A stretch of 64,000 nucleotides of DNA. Origin: Rhyacichthys aspro (lineage: Eukaryota > Chordata > Actinopteri > Gobiiformes > Rhyacichthyidae). Below are positions 12,901-26,156 of this stretch, piece by piece (the stretch's first letter is position 1; each line of letters opens with the position of its first letter). The stretch is from assembly GCA_036850595.1 (NCBI GenBank), contig CM072158.1, forward strand, positions 16,259,422 to 16,323,421, given 5' to 3'. The position numbers were made by a program, and so were the translations under genes. A model generated the notes under the pieces. That model saw only the letters and a list, made by a program, of their open reading frames with translations. It made no database searches and was not told the DNA's origin.

Positions 12901-14740
12901 TTAGCACCCTGGAAAGTGTGAAAAGACAGTTTCACAAGACTCAAAAAGAAACTCATCCAACAAATAAAGCTGTTTTTCCACATTGATTTGTAATTGTTGA
13001 AAGTGGAAAACTAAATAGTTTACACCCTTTAGATTACCAGATGCAATTCTACTCAAGCACTATGGCTGCTGTATTGTTCAGTTGTATATTTTCTTTTATG
13101 TATAGTCCTCAAGCTGTGATAAAGCTTTGCATGTCACTTAACTATTTGAATTTTGCAGTGTCTGACAAATCTTAGTTTAACAGTCTGTCATGAGGAAACA
13201 GGTCTAAAAACAATGTGTATAAATCTGGGTCCTTCATATAGTTTTATTTGGCCTTTTGTATAAATCCATAAAAATCCTAAGCATTCAGTGAGCTTTTTGT
13301 ATATAGCTGAATATTGAGTCACTTTCCTTCTCACTGACAGCACACAATGTTGCCCTTTTTCAAAAATATCCTGTATATTTGTGGCTTTTTGGTAGCTAAT
13401 GTCTTTGGGCCTTAAAATGGTTGCGTTTTTCAAAGTAGTACCACTCATACTCCGACCAGAGGGAATGATATGGAGTGAAAAGACAGGAGCTGGGAGTGGA
13501 ACCAAGGTCCCTCTGATCATGTGGGACAAGCTGAGCTAACTAGATATGCCTTGTGTTTAAGAATGTAAAGAACATGAATATGGCAGAAGCATTGGTGCAG
13601 CACAATATCAGTTTAGCATTGCACTAATAAACAACACATTTTAAGCCTCATGGAAATGGAAGTATTCTTATTACTTAGGATAAATAACAATTTGAGACTT
13701 TTAAAGACTTACAACAGCTCATAAATTTATGTAAATGATGCCAAGAAGTTTGTGTCGCTTAACTCCAGAAAATCCCCAGCTCAAAGCCATCCCTGCAAAG
13801 AAAAGCAGTGTCAGTTATTGCATTTTTATACAGCTATTTGTGAAGTTCTGCAAAAGTATGTACTTTTTTAACTGGTAGCTCTGGTCCTTTGAACCACAGG
13901 CTGGATTAAAGATTTAGTTTTTAAAACAGGTAGGTTGAGAATACACAATTTGTTGTCCCAGCAGCAAACTGCAATAAAAAGGTCTGTACTGGCCACTGCA
14001 GACTTGTAAAAAAAACTTGAACTTTACTGGAAATCTAGCCTGGGAAAAATAGTTTCATTTTGAATTTGGTAACTTTACATCTTCAAACCAATCATGCTTA
14101 ATTAAAATAAATGTTTCCATAAAAGCATAACCATCCTCGGAATGTTTTAGATATCGCTGCATATTATTTAAGCTGACACTCTCCTACTCCATGTCCCTTC
14201 ACAAAGGCTGCTGTTTGAGTAAAGAGAATACCCACTCCTCCATCATCTCACTGTGACCAAATTACCAAATGCTGTTTGACAGAATGAGGCTGGAGAGTTG
14301 CCTATAGCGCTATTGAGGGATGTCAAAAGGCTGTGTGCAGAGATTCTCATTTGACAGTCGCCGATTCATGGGCTGCTATTCTCCTTGACTTCTTTTCACT
14401 GCGTGGCTCAAACATCTACATTAAAGCGAGTTGGTTAGATCACAGAACAAGAGGACAGCTCAACTTCCCCATTCAAGGTGTGAAAAAAAAAATGTCTGCC
14501 AGAAAGAAATCACCTTAGAAGAGCTCTTTGGAGGTGGACTTTTGAGTTTGACCCAAGTCTCAATGACTAACAGTGACTTAGTTCTACTTTAAAAACGGTA
14601 TCTAGAAGTATTTTCTCACAGAGGTTCAACTGTAGTATTTTAGCAAACAAATGGAAAATTGATGTGCTGGGGGGAAAATCACACACACAGCATTCCTCAC
14701 AATTCAAGATCTGTGCTTTTGAAAAGTACTTGATAGATTG
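10000..14740. other. Intergenic DNA, no supported gene
   Basis: No open frame with family resemblance. The 12300-12640 block is more GC-rich and complex than its surroundings. The rest is AT-rich with scattered homopolymers. Confidence 0.45.
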
Positions 14741-14741
14741 A

Positions 14742-14872
14742 AGTGCTCACAGCAAGAAGGTCATGGGTTCAATCCCCAGCCATTGCAGGGTTGTCGAGTG
14801 TCGAGTTGGTATGTTCTCCCCATGTCTGTAAAAGTTTTCTCCAGGGGCTTCGGTTTCCCCTACCACAACAAA
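14742..14872 (+). mobile_element. tRNA-derived SINE fragment (DANA-like)
   Basis: CTCACAGCAAGAAGGTC, then GGGTTCAATCCCC (a Pol III B-box form), then GTATGTTCTCCCCATGTCTG and CTCCAGGGGCTTCGGTTTCC, match the order of the fish DANA-type SINE (CTCACAGCAAGAAGGTC..GGTTCGAGCC..GCATGTTCTCCC..CTCCGGTTTCC). The A-box end is eroded. It is not a tRNA gene: no cloverleaf can be drawn. Confidence 0.65.
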
Positions 14873-15067
14873 TTTTGAGTTTAGCATTAGCTTAGCTGCA
14901 ACTTCAGCATCAGCACAGCAGTTTTCTCCTCGTTAAACATCGTGATTAAATTAACAGTATATATCACATTTTACGTGGCCTTCCTTTTTTCTGTTGCTTT
15001 TCTTTTTGTCAGTGCTGAAAATAAACTTTGAGCAGCTATTAAACTTCCTGGAACATTATAACAAGCT

Positions 15068-15170
15068 GGTATGGACCAATGGGAGCAATCCTTTTTCCAG
15101 CATGTGATTGGCCAAGGTTTTCCATTCCTAAATAAAAGGTTCTAAACTATTAAAATCTGTTATGATAAAC
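15068..15170 (+). repeat. Dispersed repeat, copy 2 (related to 1418-1545)
   Basis: Shares GGACCAATGGGAGCAATCC, the following TTTTTCC, TGTGATTGG and the downstream TATTAAAATC with the copy near 1.4 kb, in direct orientation. Family unknown. Confidence 0.5.
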
Positions 15171-15609
15171 AGATGGCATCATAAAGTCTGTTTTTTTCAC
15201 AAATGATTGCTTTCACAATATACTATTTGGGATATATAATATATATCTGACAGATTTGAGTGAGATTGTGAACTGACATGAAATGTTGGACGTTGGCTTA
15301 GGAAATGCTTATTATGTTTAAGTTTCCAACAACCAGATTAATGATAATCAAGGTATGAAAAAGAATACTGTGACATGCTATTCAAAAATGACAATTACAA
15401 AAAACCTTTTCTATTTATGAGCACTCGCCAAGTGTTTGCACTTATATATATATTGAATTATATTGCAGTAATCAATTTGTAACATTTTAAAGTTACGTAA
15501 TTTTATTGAAGAAGGTTGAATATTTCCATTAGGGGGTTTCCTACCACAGTCACAGAACGTTTAATCTCTATTTAGCTAAAAAATAAATTGGCACTTTCTC
15601 TTTGAACAG

Positions 15610-15665
15610 GCCGGTGTATCTGAACAGCTTCACTGCGAGTCTGCACCAAGCGCCTGCGGAAGACT
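15610..15665 (+). other. Possible orphan exon of unknown transcript
   Basis: A 56-nt segment is flanked by a plausible acceptor (CTTTCTCTTTGAACAG) and a strong donor (ACT|GTAAGTGG). Two of three frames are open, but neither peptide resembles a known protein. It could be a noncoding-RNA exon or chance. Confidence 0.2.
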
Positions 15666-16763
15666 GTAAGTGGCCAAAACACGTCTAATTGGTGTTGCTG
15701 AGGGTTGAGCGAGTCTTGTGTGACTCATTAGGTTGAGTTTTAATGAACTAGTGTAGTGCATGATTAGGAATGCAGGACAAAGACCTGTGCCCTGCCATAT
15801 TATTGTGCTTTATTGTCTGATAAGCTGGGTCCCGGAGCGCCAGGGGAGTGGCAAAGTGCACACGTTTAGTTTTTAACAATCAGCACTCAGTGTTCTAAAG
15901 GTGAAGAGAGGTGAGTGCTTGCTTCTAGTTAAAACAGAGCCGTATTAGTATAGTGCTAATTAGTGTTCGGTTGTTACCACGCTTGGACTGTGCCACATTA
16001 AAGTGAACTATGCCATGTGCTTGGTGGGCAGCATCTTAGCAATGTGCAATGGCGTCTAGGTTTGCTGCTTTACTTTTAGTGCCTGCACTGGAACTAGCTC
16101 TAGCAGTGCAATTTTGTATTTTAACAATAATCGGGCATTAATACACCATCCTTGCCTGAAAAGACACCACATATACAGTCTTGCTCACATAGACAAAGTG
16201 TTCCATTAAATCCAAATCAACAAGCATTTCACACAGACTCTAAGCTATTCTTATTTATGTCCATTTCCAGCCATGTCACAAAACCAAACCATCACAGAGA
16301 TAAAATAACTACCTCTTCTCTAGTCATCTAGCATCTGAAGAAATATGGCACGCATTATTCAAGCCGGCAGCAACCATAGCCTGCACAGTGGAAAGCACTG
16401 AAACTGTAAAGAAAATAGTAAAAAGGTAGACTGACCTACTGAATGTAAACAAAAGTTAGCAAGGTACATTTGTTTTCTTTAGCGGAAAGGCTATTGTTTG
16501 TATCCACTTGTGCTGCATGATATGTTGCAAATTTATTGTTATTGCATAATTGTCAACCGTGGCATCTATATGGCAATAAACTGCTTGTACCGCTCTTTTC
16601 CTCTATGGTCCAAACACAGCCTTAAATCAAAATGTAGTCCAAATAAAACATCCGGGTTTAGGCCTGGTGTAGTCTTGGTTCAGTGTACGCTGCCAAAGAG
16701 AGAATACAGATATCGCAGGGCATATCATTATCACAATATTCAAAATATACTATTACCATTACA

Positions 16764-17201
16764 GCGTCATGAAAAAGTAGTTGCCCCCTTCCTGCTTTCT
16801 CATTCGTTTGCACATTTTGACACACTTCAGATTGTCAAATAAATTAAAAAATTAGACAAAGAAATTGCATTTTGTGTTTACTTGGGTTAAGTGATTTTAT
16901 TTATTAAGGGAAAAAAGCTATACTAACCTAACTAAGGTGAAAAGGTAGTTGCCCCCCATGGTTAAATGATGAATTAACAGATGTGAAACAAAGTAATTGA
17001 CATCTATCCGTCTAGAAAGGGTAACCGCTATTTCTAAAGCTTTGGGACTCCATCCAACCACTGTGAGAGCCATATTCACAAAGAGAAAATGGTGAACCTT
17101 CCAGGGAGTTGCCGGGCCTACCAAAATTACTCCACGTGGGCAGCAACGACTTACACAAGAGGTCACAAAGAGCCCACAACATCTAAAGAGCTGCAGGCTT
17201 T
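16764..17201 (+). mobile_element. Tc1/mariner-like transposon fragment
   Basis: The left part carries CATGAAAAAGTAGTTGCCCC and GTGAAAAGGTAGTTGCCCCC, typical of a widespread fish Tc1-like element. The plus strand then encodes, with stops and frameshifts, KALGLHPTTVRAIFTK and later GPTKITPRGQQRLTQEVTK. These are the N-terminal helix-turn-helix DNA-binding part of a Tc1-type transposase. The copy breaks off at a poly-T run (17201-17210), so the catalytic DDE region is missing. It cannot encode an active transposase. Confidence 0.8.
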
Positions 17202-17210
17202 TTTTTTTTT

Positions 17211-19857
17211 AAATATCGTATTACTTGTGTGCATGTTCAAATTGATCTGAAATAAATTATGTATAGGCCAAAACCTACAGTATAAAAACGTGAGTATAAT
17301 AAATGACTTCCAAAAATATGCAGATTTTATACTTGACATCCGGACTTTTATACTTGACCTAATCAAAACTTTTAGATTGGCACTTCAACAGTCAACAGCT
17401 AACTAATAATGATAGAAGGATTTCTGGCTACACTCAGATAAAAATTTATAGAACATTATTCATCAGCTAATATTCTGTGCCTCAAGCAGCCAGCTTTTAT
17501 CATTCTGTGCTGGTCTGAGTCCTGCAGCTGTACTCTGGGCTCGGCTATCATTAGATTGACGGACAAGCCTGGGTCAGCTCACTTGTGGACATTAACACTT
17601 TGCAGACTGCTTTCTGGAGTGGCCTGGCTTCGACAAGAATTTACAAAAATCAAGCTTTACCAGCAATGACTCACAAATGAACATGTAGACATTGATTTCC
17701 CTCACAATTCTGCGGCCATTACTTAAAATGTGTTATAAGATGCAGCGCGACAGACTTCCCCAGAGCTCTCTCAGTGCATATTGCAGACGTTTTCATTAGC
17801 GCTTCCACAGTGAGATCTCAGGTAAATTAAAGCGCGTGGGCAGCAGTGAGATGAGAATTGGGGCTGAGCTGGATCGCCAGTGGCATCCCAGGATCAGCAC
17901 GAGTTCAAGGTGAAGCCTCTCTCGTGGGCTCCTGATGAGAAAACCTCTTAATCTCCTTCTCTGGGCCCTGTCTTTGTCTATTCCAGCCTCTCCATCTGTC
18001 TTATCCATCTATCAGCTCTGCTGCAAGAGACCCAGGGTTCATGGCATGTAATGCAGCCTGGGTCTTTGGTATAACAGTTTGGTTTGTTTTGTTGTTTTTT
18101 TCCCCCCAAAGGATTACAAATAGCAACAAAAAGTCACAAGGTGTGCCATGGACAAATATGGCCCATCACTTTGGTGCTTTTCTTGTTATTTATGTAGTGG
18201 GGATGGATTGAAACAAAATGCACTGGGGTCTGTTTTGAGGCAACTGATGTGGTCCTAGACGTCACCTTCATGGATTCAACGGATTCCTGTAGCGAGCTTC
18301 GCGGTACATTTCTCAGAAATATGATAAACTGAAGGCAAACAACTATTTGATGTTTGGTGCTTCAAACGGATATGACTAGAGTTTTGGCAATTGTTTTTTA
18401 TACTTTATATAACTACTTTGTGCAGCTCTGTGGCAGTGAACATGCGTCTCCTCATCAACATGCGTTGACTTTATACAATGCGGTTTCTATTACGAGATGC
18501 ATTTGGACAATTTAAACAAAACGGAGTACGTACTTATTAGCCTTTGGAATAATAACTGTGGTTTTGTTTGAATAAACAGCAAGACGCGCAGCTAAGCCCA
18601 GAGCCAACAAACAATGTTATCATAAACCAATCAGGTGCCATTTTACAGAAGAACATGACTCACGTGATGGCATGAATATGTGGATGGGATGCGTTTGTTT
18701 AAAAAGTGCTGAGTGAATACAAACCAAACTGACGCAAAAAAATTACAAAGTTATCAACTTTGGTCCGGACCCTGGTTCGGATTTTAGTTCTGAAAACACC
18801 TTAATATAAAAGTTCTTTGTTAATGCTCTCTGTGGAAGCCCCTCCAGATCCAGAAACAGACCATCTGGTGATCCAGGTTACTTTGAAACATGTCCCAAGC
18901 ATTATTAGCCTACACTACGTTCTCCATCACTTTCCCGCAGCTGCCTCTGAGCACATGACCATGCGCTAGCACATGCTACAGCAACCCAGCAATTATAGTG
19001 AATAGTCCATTTATAAAATCCAGCTGCCAAGGTGGCTAGTGGAATTAACCACATAACCTACTAAAGCTGAAATCTAGCTTAGGGACGAAAGAGTCCACTA
19101 AGATCTTAGCATCAGGCCTCCAATGTCAATTAAAAAAAAAAATCGCAGTTGTAGTTAGCTGGAGAGAGATTTTACATGCAACAATGGGCAGAGGCACAAT
19201 CTTTAGTGATTGAGTTACATTAGCCTAGTTTTCTCCAGAGAAGTACAGTACACGTCGGACCAGTATGAGTAAGTTTACAAAATGATACAAAGCTTCCCAA
19301 AGTGGTCCCTTCCGTACTAATATGATAATCCCTCAGCTTTTGGTTCCAACATTGTGGCACAAAGGGTGGAGCCAAACATGACTGTAGTGTAATAATTGTA
19401 CTTTAGGGTTGGTAGGTTTGTTCTATGAAATGTACAGCAATCTCTTGAATTGGAATTGTTTTTGGTTCTTTTTCTTTGTCTGGGACTGCAGATAGAAGTT
19501 AGCATTGTGCTAAATCTGGCGTATTTACGACAATTTGTATTGTACATTTACTAATATGCACTGTCCAAACTGTCCCAAAATGAAATTAAAATGAAAAAAG
19601 GATTTTTACTGAAAATGAGAAAGAAAAACACAAAACGTCACAGCCAGCCAATGTGTTTTTATGAGTAGATACAATGTTAGAAGGTGCCATTCAACTGCAA
19701 TGCATGACAGCCCATACCCACTCAGCTCACTGTTCTATGTTGGGATGTCTCAGTTGGGATTGTGCCACTGCAAATTGGACCCTAGAGTCCGAAGAGTAGC
19801 TCAAGTTGTTAGGGACTGAAGACAAACTGTTATTCTTTACAATACCAGGAATGCATG
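17211..19857. other. Intergenic DNA with a possible old MITE
   Basis: 17520-18020 is complex and homopolymer-poor. At about 18168-18796 the edges (CTTTGGTGCTTTTC and GAAAACACCTTAAT) look like eroded inverted ends, and GTCCGGACCCTGGTTCGGA near the right end resembles a known fish MITE tail. I hold this only weakly. No gene seen. Confidence 0.35.
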
Positions 19858-19992
19858 ACTTCGCAAGATATTTTGGCCTTTATTGATAGTGTATGTTAGC
19901 TAGACATGAAATGGACTGAAAGAATGGGGAATGATGATGGGCAAATGGTCCAACTGAGACTCGAACCCGGGTCTCCCACGTGCTGGGCATGT
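19858..19992 (-). mobile_element. tRNA-derived SINE, minus strand
   Basis: On the minus strand CACGTGGGAGACCCGGGTTC, then GAGTCTCAG (B-box GGTTCGAGTC), is followed by a body with CCCATTCTTTC and ends in CTATCAATAAAGGCCAAAA. This is the layout of a common vertebrate tRNA-derived SINE with an AATAAAGGC tail. The tRNA 5' half is missing or eroded, so it is not a tRNA gene. Confidence 0.65.
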
Positions 19993-22309
19993 AAATATGC
20001 ATATAGTTTGACGTTTAAATCAGAAAAGTTTTTCTCCAATGTTTGTTCCAAATGTCGTCCTTTCAAAATGGTCTAGCCACAAAGCTGCAAATAGGAGAAA
20101 AGTGAGACAGCAAAAAAATACATGAAATTATTAAAAGGTCTAAACCAATTTTCCTCAAAGAAAGATAGGCCTGAATATGAATATACTGCTCTCTATGGTC
20201 TATAAAACTGAAATATTAATAAAATAAAGTATGTAAGACAGAAGCCACAACTGACACAACAGCAAGGGGTTTTATTTTATTTGCAGATGATGAACAATAG
20301 ATTTATAGGCTTAAAAGGAAAAATAATAAATATCACGAATAAAAGTCCAGGGGCATGAGAAAAAAATTCCAGTGGGATTTTATGATGCACCAGAGCACCA
20401 ACAGACATGCCATGTGAAGTACAAATTTGCTGATGCTATTTAACAGTTTAAAGGGTCACTTAAATAGATGAAGAGGCAACAATGAACATGCTGAGAGAGG
20501 GTTACACAATACCTTTTTGAGAGTGTCTTTCTTTCCCGCTGCTTTATCCGCACGCTAAAGCAGCTCTGTGCTTTTCAAAGTGGAGCTCGCAGCAGTAAGG
20601 GGCCGCATGCTTTCATATGAATGTTAAGTGAAAAGAATCCAATGATCCTTTTTCTGAGCAGTGCTATTTTTTCATGAAAACACTCCAACAGGTGCATCCT
20701 TTGGGCACTCCTATTTCTTTGTAAATGTAATTAACAAAACTAGCCTCACCTTGATAACAGTGATGGAACTTTTGCAACAATTTCACTTTTCTACTTAAAA
20801 GATAAAAAAAAAAAAATTCCCATTTCACCTGCTTTGACTTTGAGACCGATATTGTGAAAAGGGAAAACATTGTTGTTAATGTTAATATTACGGTAAGTTT
20901 AGCTGTAACTATTATACTATTTTAATATAATTTAGACAAGGCATTTATTTATCACATTTTATAACTTGTGTTGCTCATTTGCTGACCAGTATTAGTGGCA
21001 TTTTATTTAATCTTTATTGTATGTTGGATAAATTGGAAAGTTTGCTTTTCCTTTTTTTTTTTTTTTTATTGAGATGTTGTGACAATGTAATACTTTTATT
21101 AATTTATTAAGTTGGTAACTTTTTAAGAAAACTGGTGATGCCCTGATTTTCATTTTTGGCATCACTGCAAGTTCCCTTGAATATCTTATTGACACTATCA
21201 TATTGCATATTTCCACAGCTGAGCAATTTAGCTGATACTGGATTAGTTTGGGTTGTGGCACTTAAAGTCACAGCCTAAAGGATAAATGGTCGTCATATTA
21301 AAACCATCTCGCTAAATGGCCCACGTTTTTCTTACTGAAATCTCAAACTGAACATGTGTCCCGGGGGTTATCTATAAAAGTACACCTATACGTGGCTTGG
21401 TTTGGTGATTGGTTATTGATTGCCCCTCTGGGTAATTGGTTCACAGCTTTGGGCCAACTAACACCAAGTGTAGAACTATGGCCCTCTACAATGCGATTTC
21501 CAGGGCCATTAACAGTCAGGAACTTATCAACTGCTGTAGAACATCTGTCAGCTTCAGACCTGACACTGCTTCATTGCACAGAGTCTATGGAATGACCGGG
21601 ATTCAATAATGTTTCTGAGGTGTAATGGCATGTAGCACTATTGAATGTGCTCCGCTGTGCTGACCAGTGATGTGTTAAGCTTTCCATTCGCCTCACTCTT
21701 CACTTAAAGCTTTGTGCCTTGGCAGGGTTTTACTATTCAGCATTACTAACACTAAGGCCAGTCTGGAACTCAATATGTTTAATGAATAGAAATGTGGTAT
21801 TAGTATTCTTCATGTGCAGAAAAACTGGCTTCTATGCAGACTCTTACCTTTCAATTTGAATGACACAGGCAAATCAAAAGAGCTCCGGCGCAGCACCGCC
21901 GGCTTTTATCTTCCGGCTGGAGTTAGAGACGAGCCGAGTCACCGTTTCAACATTAAACTGTCTGTCTTTGCGTTTGACGCCATCTAGAAACCCTCTCCAA
22001 CTTCTGTTCTTCCGGCGATGGTCCACAGCTTACAAAGAAAGGGCCGTGTCTGTCAACTGCAACCCTGAAGAAATAAAGAGTTTACACTTTAAATAGTCAG
22101 AATTTAAAACACAGACTGGTTTAGTTACTAAGATTCAGGTAGTGATCTTTATTATTCCTGTAAGAGCCTAAATAGTTTTTAATAGTGTCACAAATTGTGT
22201 AGCATAAAACAGTCTCTGCGATGTTTTGATCATTTCTAGCTTTTCAGTATGAACAATATTCCAGCTATATTTCATTTTCTATATGATGGAAGAAAGTGAA
22301 AACCAGTGT
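19993..22309. other. Intergenic DNA, no supported gene
   Basis: Contains short poly-A/T runs (for example 21051-21067) but no recognised repeat border, gene or RNA gene. Confidence 0.4.
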
Positions 22310-22765
22310 CTTAGTCGAGTCACCGGTTTGAGTCCAAGTCACTTTCAAGTCAAAGTAGAGTTCGAGTCGAGTCATCTGTAATGCAAGTCCAAATCAAAGC
22401 AAAGTCAAATCCGAGTAGAGCGTTTACCTAATTCAAGTCCAAGTCACCGCCCCAATCCATCCAGGTTTGGTCTGAGAAAAGTTTTCATATTTTCACATGT
22501 TGTGACATGTTGACGATGCAAAAATGGTGGTGAGTTTTGCACGTGAACATGATTCGAGTGAGTCCAGGGCAAGTCTGAGTCATGAGTACACAAGTCCAAG
22601 TCTAAGTCATGAGTACACAAGTCCAAGTCTAAATCAGAGTCCGCAATATGGAAGTCTAAATCAGAGTCATTATGTTGAGTTATGACGAGTCCCAAGTTAC
22701 TGTCCCCGAAAATTTACAAGTGAGTTCAAGTCCGAGTCGTAAATGGACTTTTCCCGAGTCGAGTC
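22310..22765. repeat. Degenerate AGTCCAAGTC / GAGTC tandem repeat
   Basis: Words such as GAGTCCAAGTC, GAGTCGAGTC and CAAGTCCAAGTC recur throughout on the plus strand. Within the array a 28-bp unit containing GTCATGAGTACACAAGTCC is duplicated head to tail (22578-22605 and 22606-22632). On the minus strand it reads as an Asp-Leu-rich frame (DLDLDLCTHD twice), which I take as a by-product of the repeat rather than a protein. Confidence 0.85.
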
Positions 22766-25079
22766 CTAAGTCATGAAGATGGGGCCATTGATTTGAGTAC
22801 TCTCTGGTGAAAACTGATCTAGTGCAGACTCAAAAGAAATGCAAGGTCTGAATGGTGCCATAGATACATTTCATTTTGGAGATAAGGTGTCAGGCAGGCC
22901 TAAATATATATCTTATATTTCAAATACAAATATTGGTAAGTGTTAGGAGTAAGGAGCCACTTTGTGAATAAGGGTATAGTGATACATCAGTATATTCATG
23001 TAATGACCCATGATATAACTGAATCAGTGCAAAATGTAAACATCCATTAAACATTAAGTGTATTATTGCTACACACCACTACATCTGTCTATCTGGTGCC
23101 CACTCAGACACTGTAAACAAACAGAATAACACTTGTTTGCTGCATTTGAGCAATGAGCTACTCCAGGATTAAAAAAAAAAAGTATCTGCATAGAGCATGT
23201 AGGCCTCACAAAACTTCTCATGTTAAGAGTCAGTATGTTACAGATTACTGCTGCACTGAGGCTCATGTCTGAGGATTGGGAATGAGCAGGACTGGAAACA
23301 ATGGGCAATTACTCATTGTAGTAATTACTTCATCACGGGCTATTTGCTTATGCAGATGAACGAGGTTTTATAGAACTTGTGGGTATGAATAAAACAAAAT
23401 GAACTAGCAATAAAGAAATATATTGATAATATAGGGAAAAGGGGAAATCAAAACACCAAATAGGTTTAGGTTTCAGTAATAACAGTCCATGTATTCCTTT
23501 AAGGTTTGTTTTTTAAGGTTGCAGTATAGTTTTTGTTAAAAAAAAAAAAAAAAATGTGTCAGGTGACAGGGGTTACATTATGTCCTGCTTTAAATAGCTT
23601 AAATGACGATCTTGAAGTTAAGTGAAAGAGTCATAACATTACATTATGTCTCATATCCTATGTGCATGTTTAGAAAAGTAGGCCACAATTAGCATAATAT
23701 ACCAGTGGATTAAAACAAAGAAGACAGGCTGTTTCCATAAGTGAAAGATTCTGCTTGAAAAATGGTTCATCTTTTACTATGCACTTCATTACACTTCAAG
23801 ACTTAGGAATATGTTTTTTCCAATTATATCTTCATCAACGTAGCCGGTTTCTTTTCCAAAATCATGCAGTGTTGATTAGCTTAGACATCCTTTATCTTAA
23901 GGGCATAGTTCAGCATTTTGGAACTGTGCTGACCATTATCTTCTGTTGAACCACACCTCCAGTTTGGAGTAGCAGACTGGTGCAACACTAAAACATAGAC
24001 AGCTATAAATTTGATATTCTACACTCTGAGCATAGTTAGACCTCTTTTTGCAGAATAATAATCACTTTAAATAAACATTCAGTCTAGTTTGCAAACATAA
24101 GCATACACAAAAATGCTATAGTTTTATTGAAATAATCCAGAAGCAGCAGCACAAACACCCCAGCATTGTTTTCAAACTAATGTGATAAATCCTCTGCGGA
24201 AAATGTCAGTTAAAAAATAAATAATCAAGTGTGGTTCTGAAATGTTCTCCAATAACAGGCCTCAGAGCTGATTTCAGAGTCTGACGAGAGCCGAGTGAAG
24301 AGGAGAGGTGAGAGGACAGTCCCTGCTGCTGAGCATCTAATCACAGCACTGTCTGTCGCACACTCACACAGCCAGGCCGCTGCATGTATCGGCCCATGTC
24401 TGTATCTAAGCCTCTGGACTGTATGAAAAGTAGAAATCAAATGGAGTGGAAAGAACACGATTCCCACAGTGCTGCCTTCCTTCAGGCGTGAGGTGAGAGG
24501 AGGGCAGATGAAAGAGTCGGGGACACTGACCTAATTGTAGTGGAGCCATGAAGTTATTTACATGTGGTCTAGGGGTTCATTTCCACTGGAGCAGTTACAG
24601 TATGTGTCTGGACATGAAGTGTCCCATATGAGCACACTGTATTCTACTACAAAAGTGAAAAAAGCATTTGTTGGAATATATATTCTGTCTGTTCTGTATC
24701 ATATCTGTAAAGGATTTTAATCATAGTTTGTGGTGCACTTGAAGGTGGCATCAAATGTAACTGAAGAAGTCGTCTTTCTATTATGAAGTTTAAATGTCTG
24801 CAAGATTTCCAACTATGTTTCCCTCAAGAGTCCATTCACACTGAGTGCAAGGCTGTAGTGTGCACACCTGCAAGTGTACATCAGACTGACTTCACTGAAG
24901 GGTATTACTCACTGCCTTTTTGTTGATAGTTTGAACAAAGCAGCTGTGGTTTCTATGGAACGACGAGCTACGGGCAATAAAATAGTAGTCTTATTTTATG
25001 AGTGAGATGCAAAAAGATGAAGTCCAAGGCATATTTGACTAAACTGTGCAGCTCCCACTGGAAAGGAAGGGCGTTACTC
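22766..25079. other. Intergenic DNA, no supported gene
   Basis: Poly-A at 23539-23554. The 24230-24540 block is complex and somewhat GC-richer. No recognised gene or element border. Confidence 0.4.
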
Positions 25080-25089
25080 CAGACTGGAT

Positions 25090-26156
25090 TGCACTCAAAT
25101 TCACTTTTATTGAAAAGTTGCAGACAAACTGATAAAGTATAGACAGGTGGCAGGCTGGATATTTGTAGCAGGTACATAGCAACAGGTAGACTAAGTAACA
25201 GAAGGTAAGCGTAACAGATAATAAAAGCACAATCCGCAATACCATTTTAAGCAAGAGTTTAACCAAAAGTAAATATTTTAGCTCAACAAAGCAAGTGAAA
25301 TTAATTTAACTACTTAAATATACTCTTTACTATAGAGAGTTTAACAAAACTCAATGTTACAAAAGTAACAGTTCAAATTTTGGCAGTATTTTAGACCAGA
25401 AAAATATAAATGTGAATTTTAGCATTCATTTAAACAGTTTCAACTTGGGTTACAGGTTGTAATATCTTAGTATTTAACTGCATCAATAAAAAATTAGGAA
25501 GGTAACCCAGTTAAAGTTCTAATTAATTTTAGTTCTTTGGTCAATGAACTAAGTTTCCTTAATTTTCCAAGTTAGCTTTGGCACAAACTAACCCTCAGAC
25601 AATTTACATGTTTTACAAGAGACTTTACCCAACAATACAATTATTTAACGACAGCTTTACTCAAATACAAACCTAGACCAGAGAACACTTTTAGACCACA
25701 ACAGCCCAAAGCCCTTAGTCCAACGCATTAGCGCTTACCAGCAGTCCTTAGTTTCCGTTCTTTTTGCACAGCGGCTAGAAAGCTGCGTGGTGTTCGTTGC
25801 TCCCCTTCAACAGAACAATTAAAAAGACGTTTTTCGACGCTTTTCAACCGTTCGTCACGAGCTCAGGTGCGCGCGCCGCTCATTACGGCAATTGGAAACA
25901 CCTGCTTGACCGCGCGCAACAAGGCAAGCAGCTCGCGGCCACGCCTCCAAAACGGGTCCCCGCTACAACAAACCCCTACAACCCCGGGCTGGTTCAGTGG
26001 TGTCACAAAGGTCCTGGGTTTCTCTGTGGAGCTGAGAGCGCGTTCATTTTAAACAGGCGGAATCAGCACTAAACAACCAATCACAACATGTGGGAGAGAG
26101 TTAACACGAAGAAAAACGAGAAATTACACCAAACATGAGCAAAACGAACAGCACCA
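25090..26156 (-). mobile_element. Solo-LTR-like retroelement insertion
   Basis: The segment begins TGCACTCAAATTC and ends CAGCACCA, that is TG...CA termini. It is flanked by identical 10-bp direct repeats CAGACTGGAT (25080-25089 and 26157-26166). Read on the minus strand, a GC-rich 5' portion leads to an AATAAA signal 17-22 nt before the TGCA end. No gag or pol frames lie within or beside it, so a full provirus is excluded. A 10-bp duplication is longer than the usual 4-6 bp of LTR elements, so another retroposed sequence without a poly(A) tail remains possible. Confidence 0.6.

Noticed and set aside
14742..14872. Possible tRNA gene because of a B-box
   Set aside because: No A-box or cloverleaf; the downstream GTTCTCCCCATG and GGTTTCC words show a SINE.
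16918..17166. Minus-strand frame of 82 codons over the Tc1-like fragment
   Set aside because: The transposase-like similarity is on the plus strand; this frame is its shadow.
19858..19992. Possible tRNA gene on the minus strand (GGTTCGAGTC)
   Set aside because: Only the B-box side exists and it ends in an AATAAAGGC SINE tail.
25090..26156. Complete endogenous retrovirus or LTR retrotransposon
   Set aside because: No gag, protease, polymerase or envelope frames within or beside it; at most a solo LTR.
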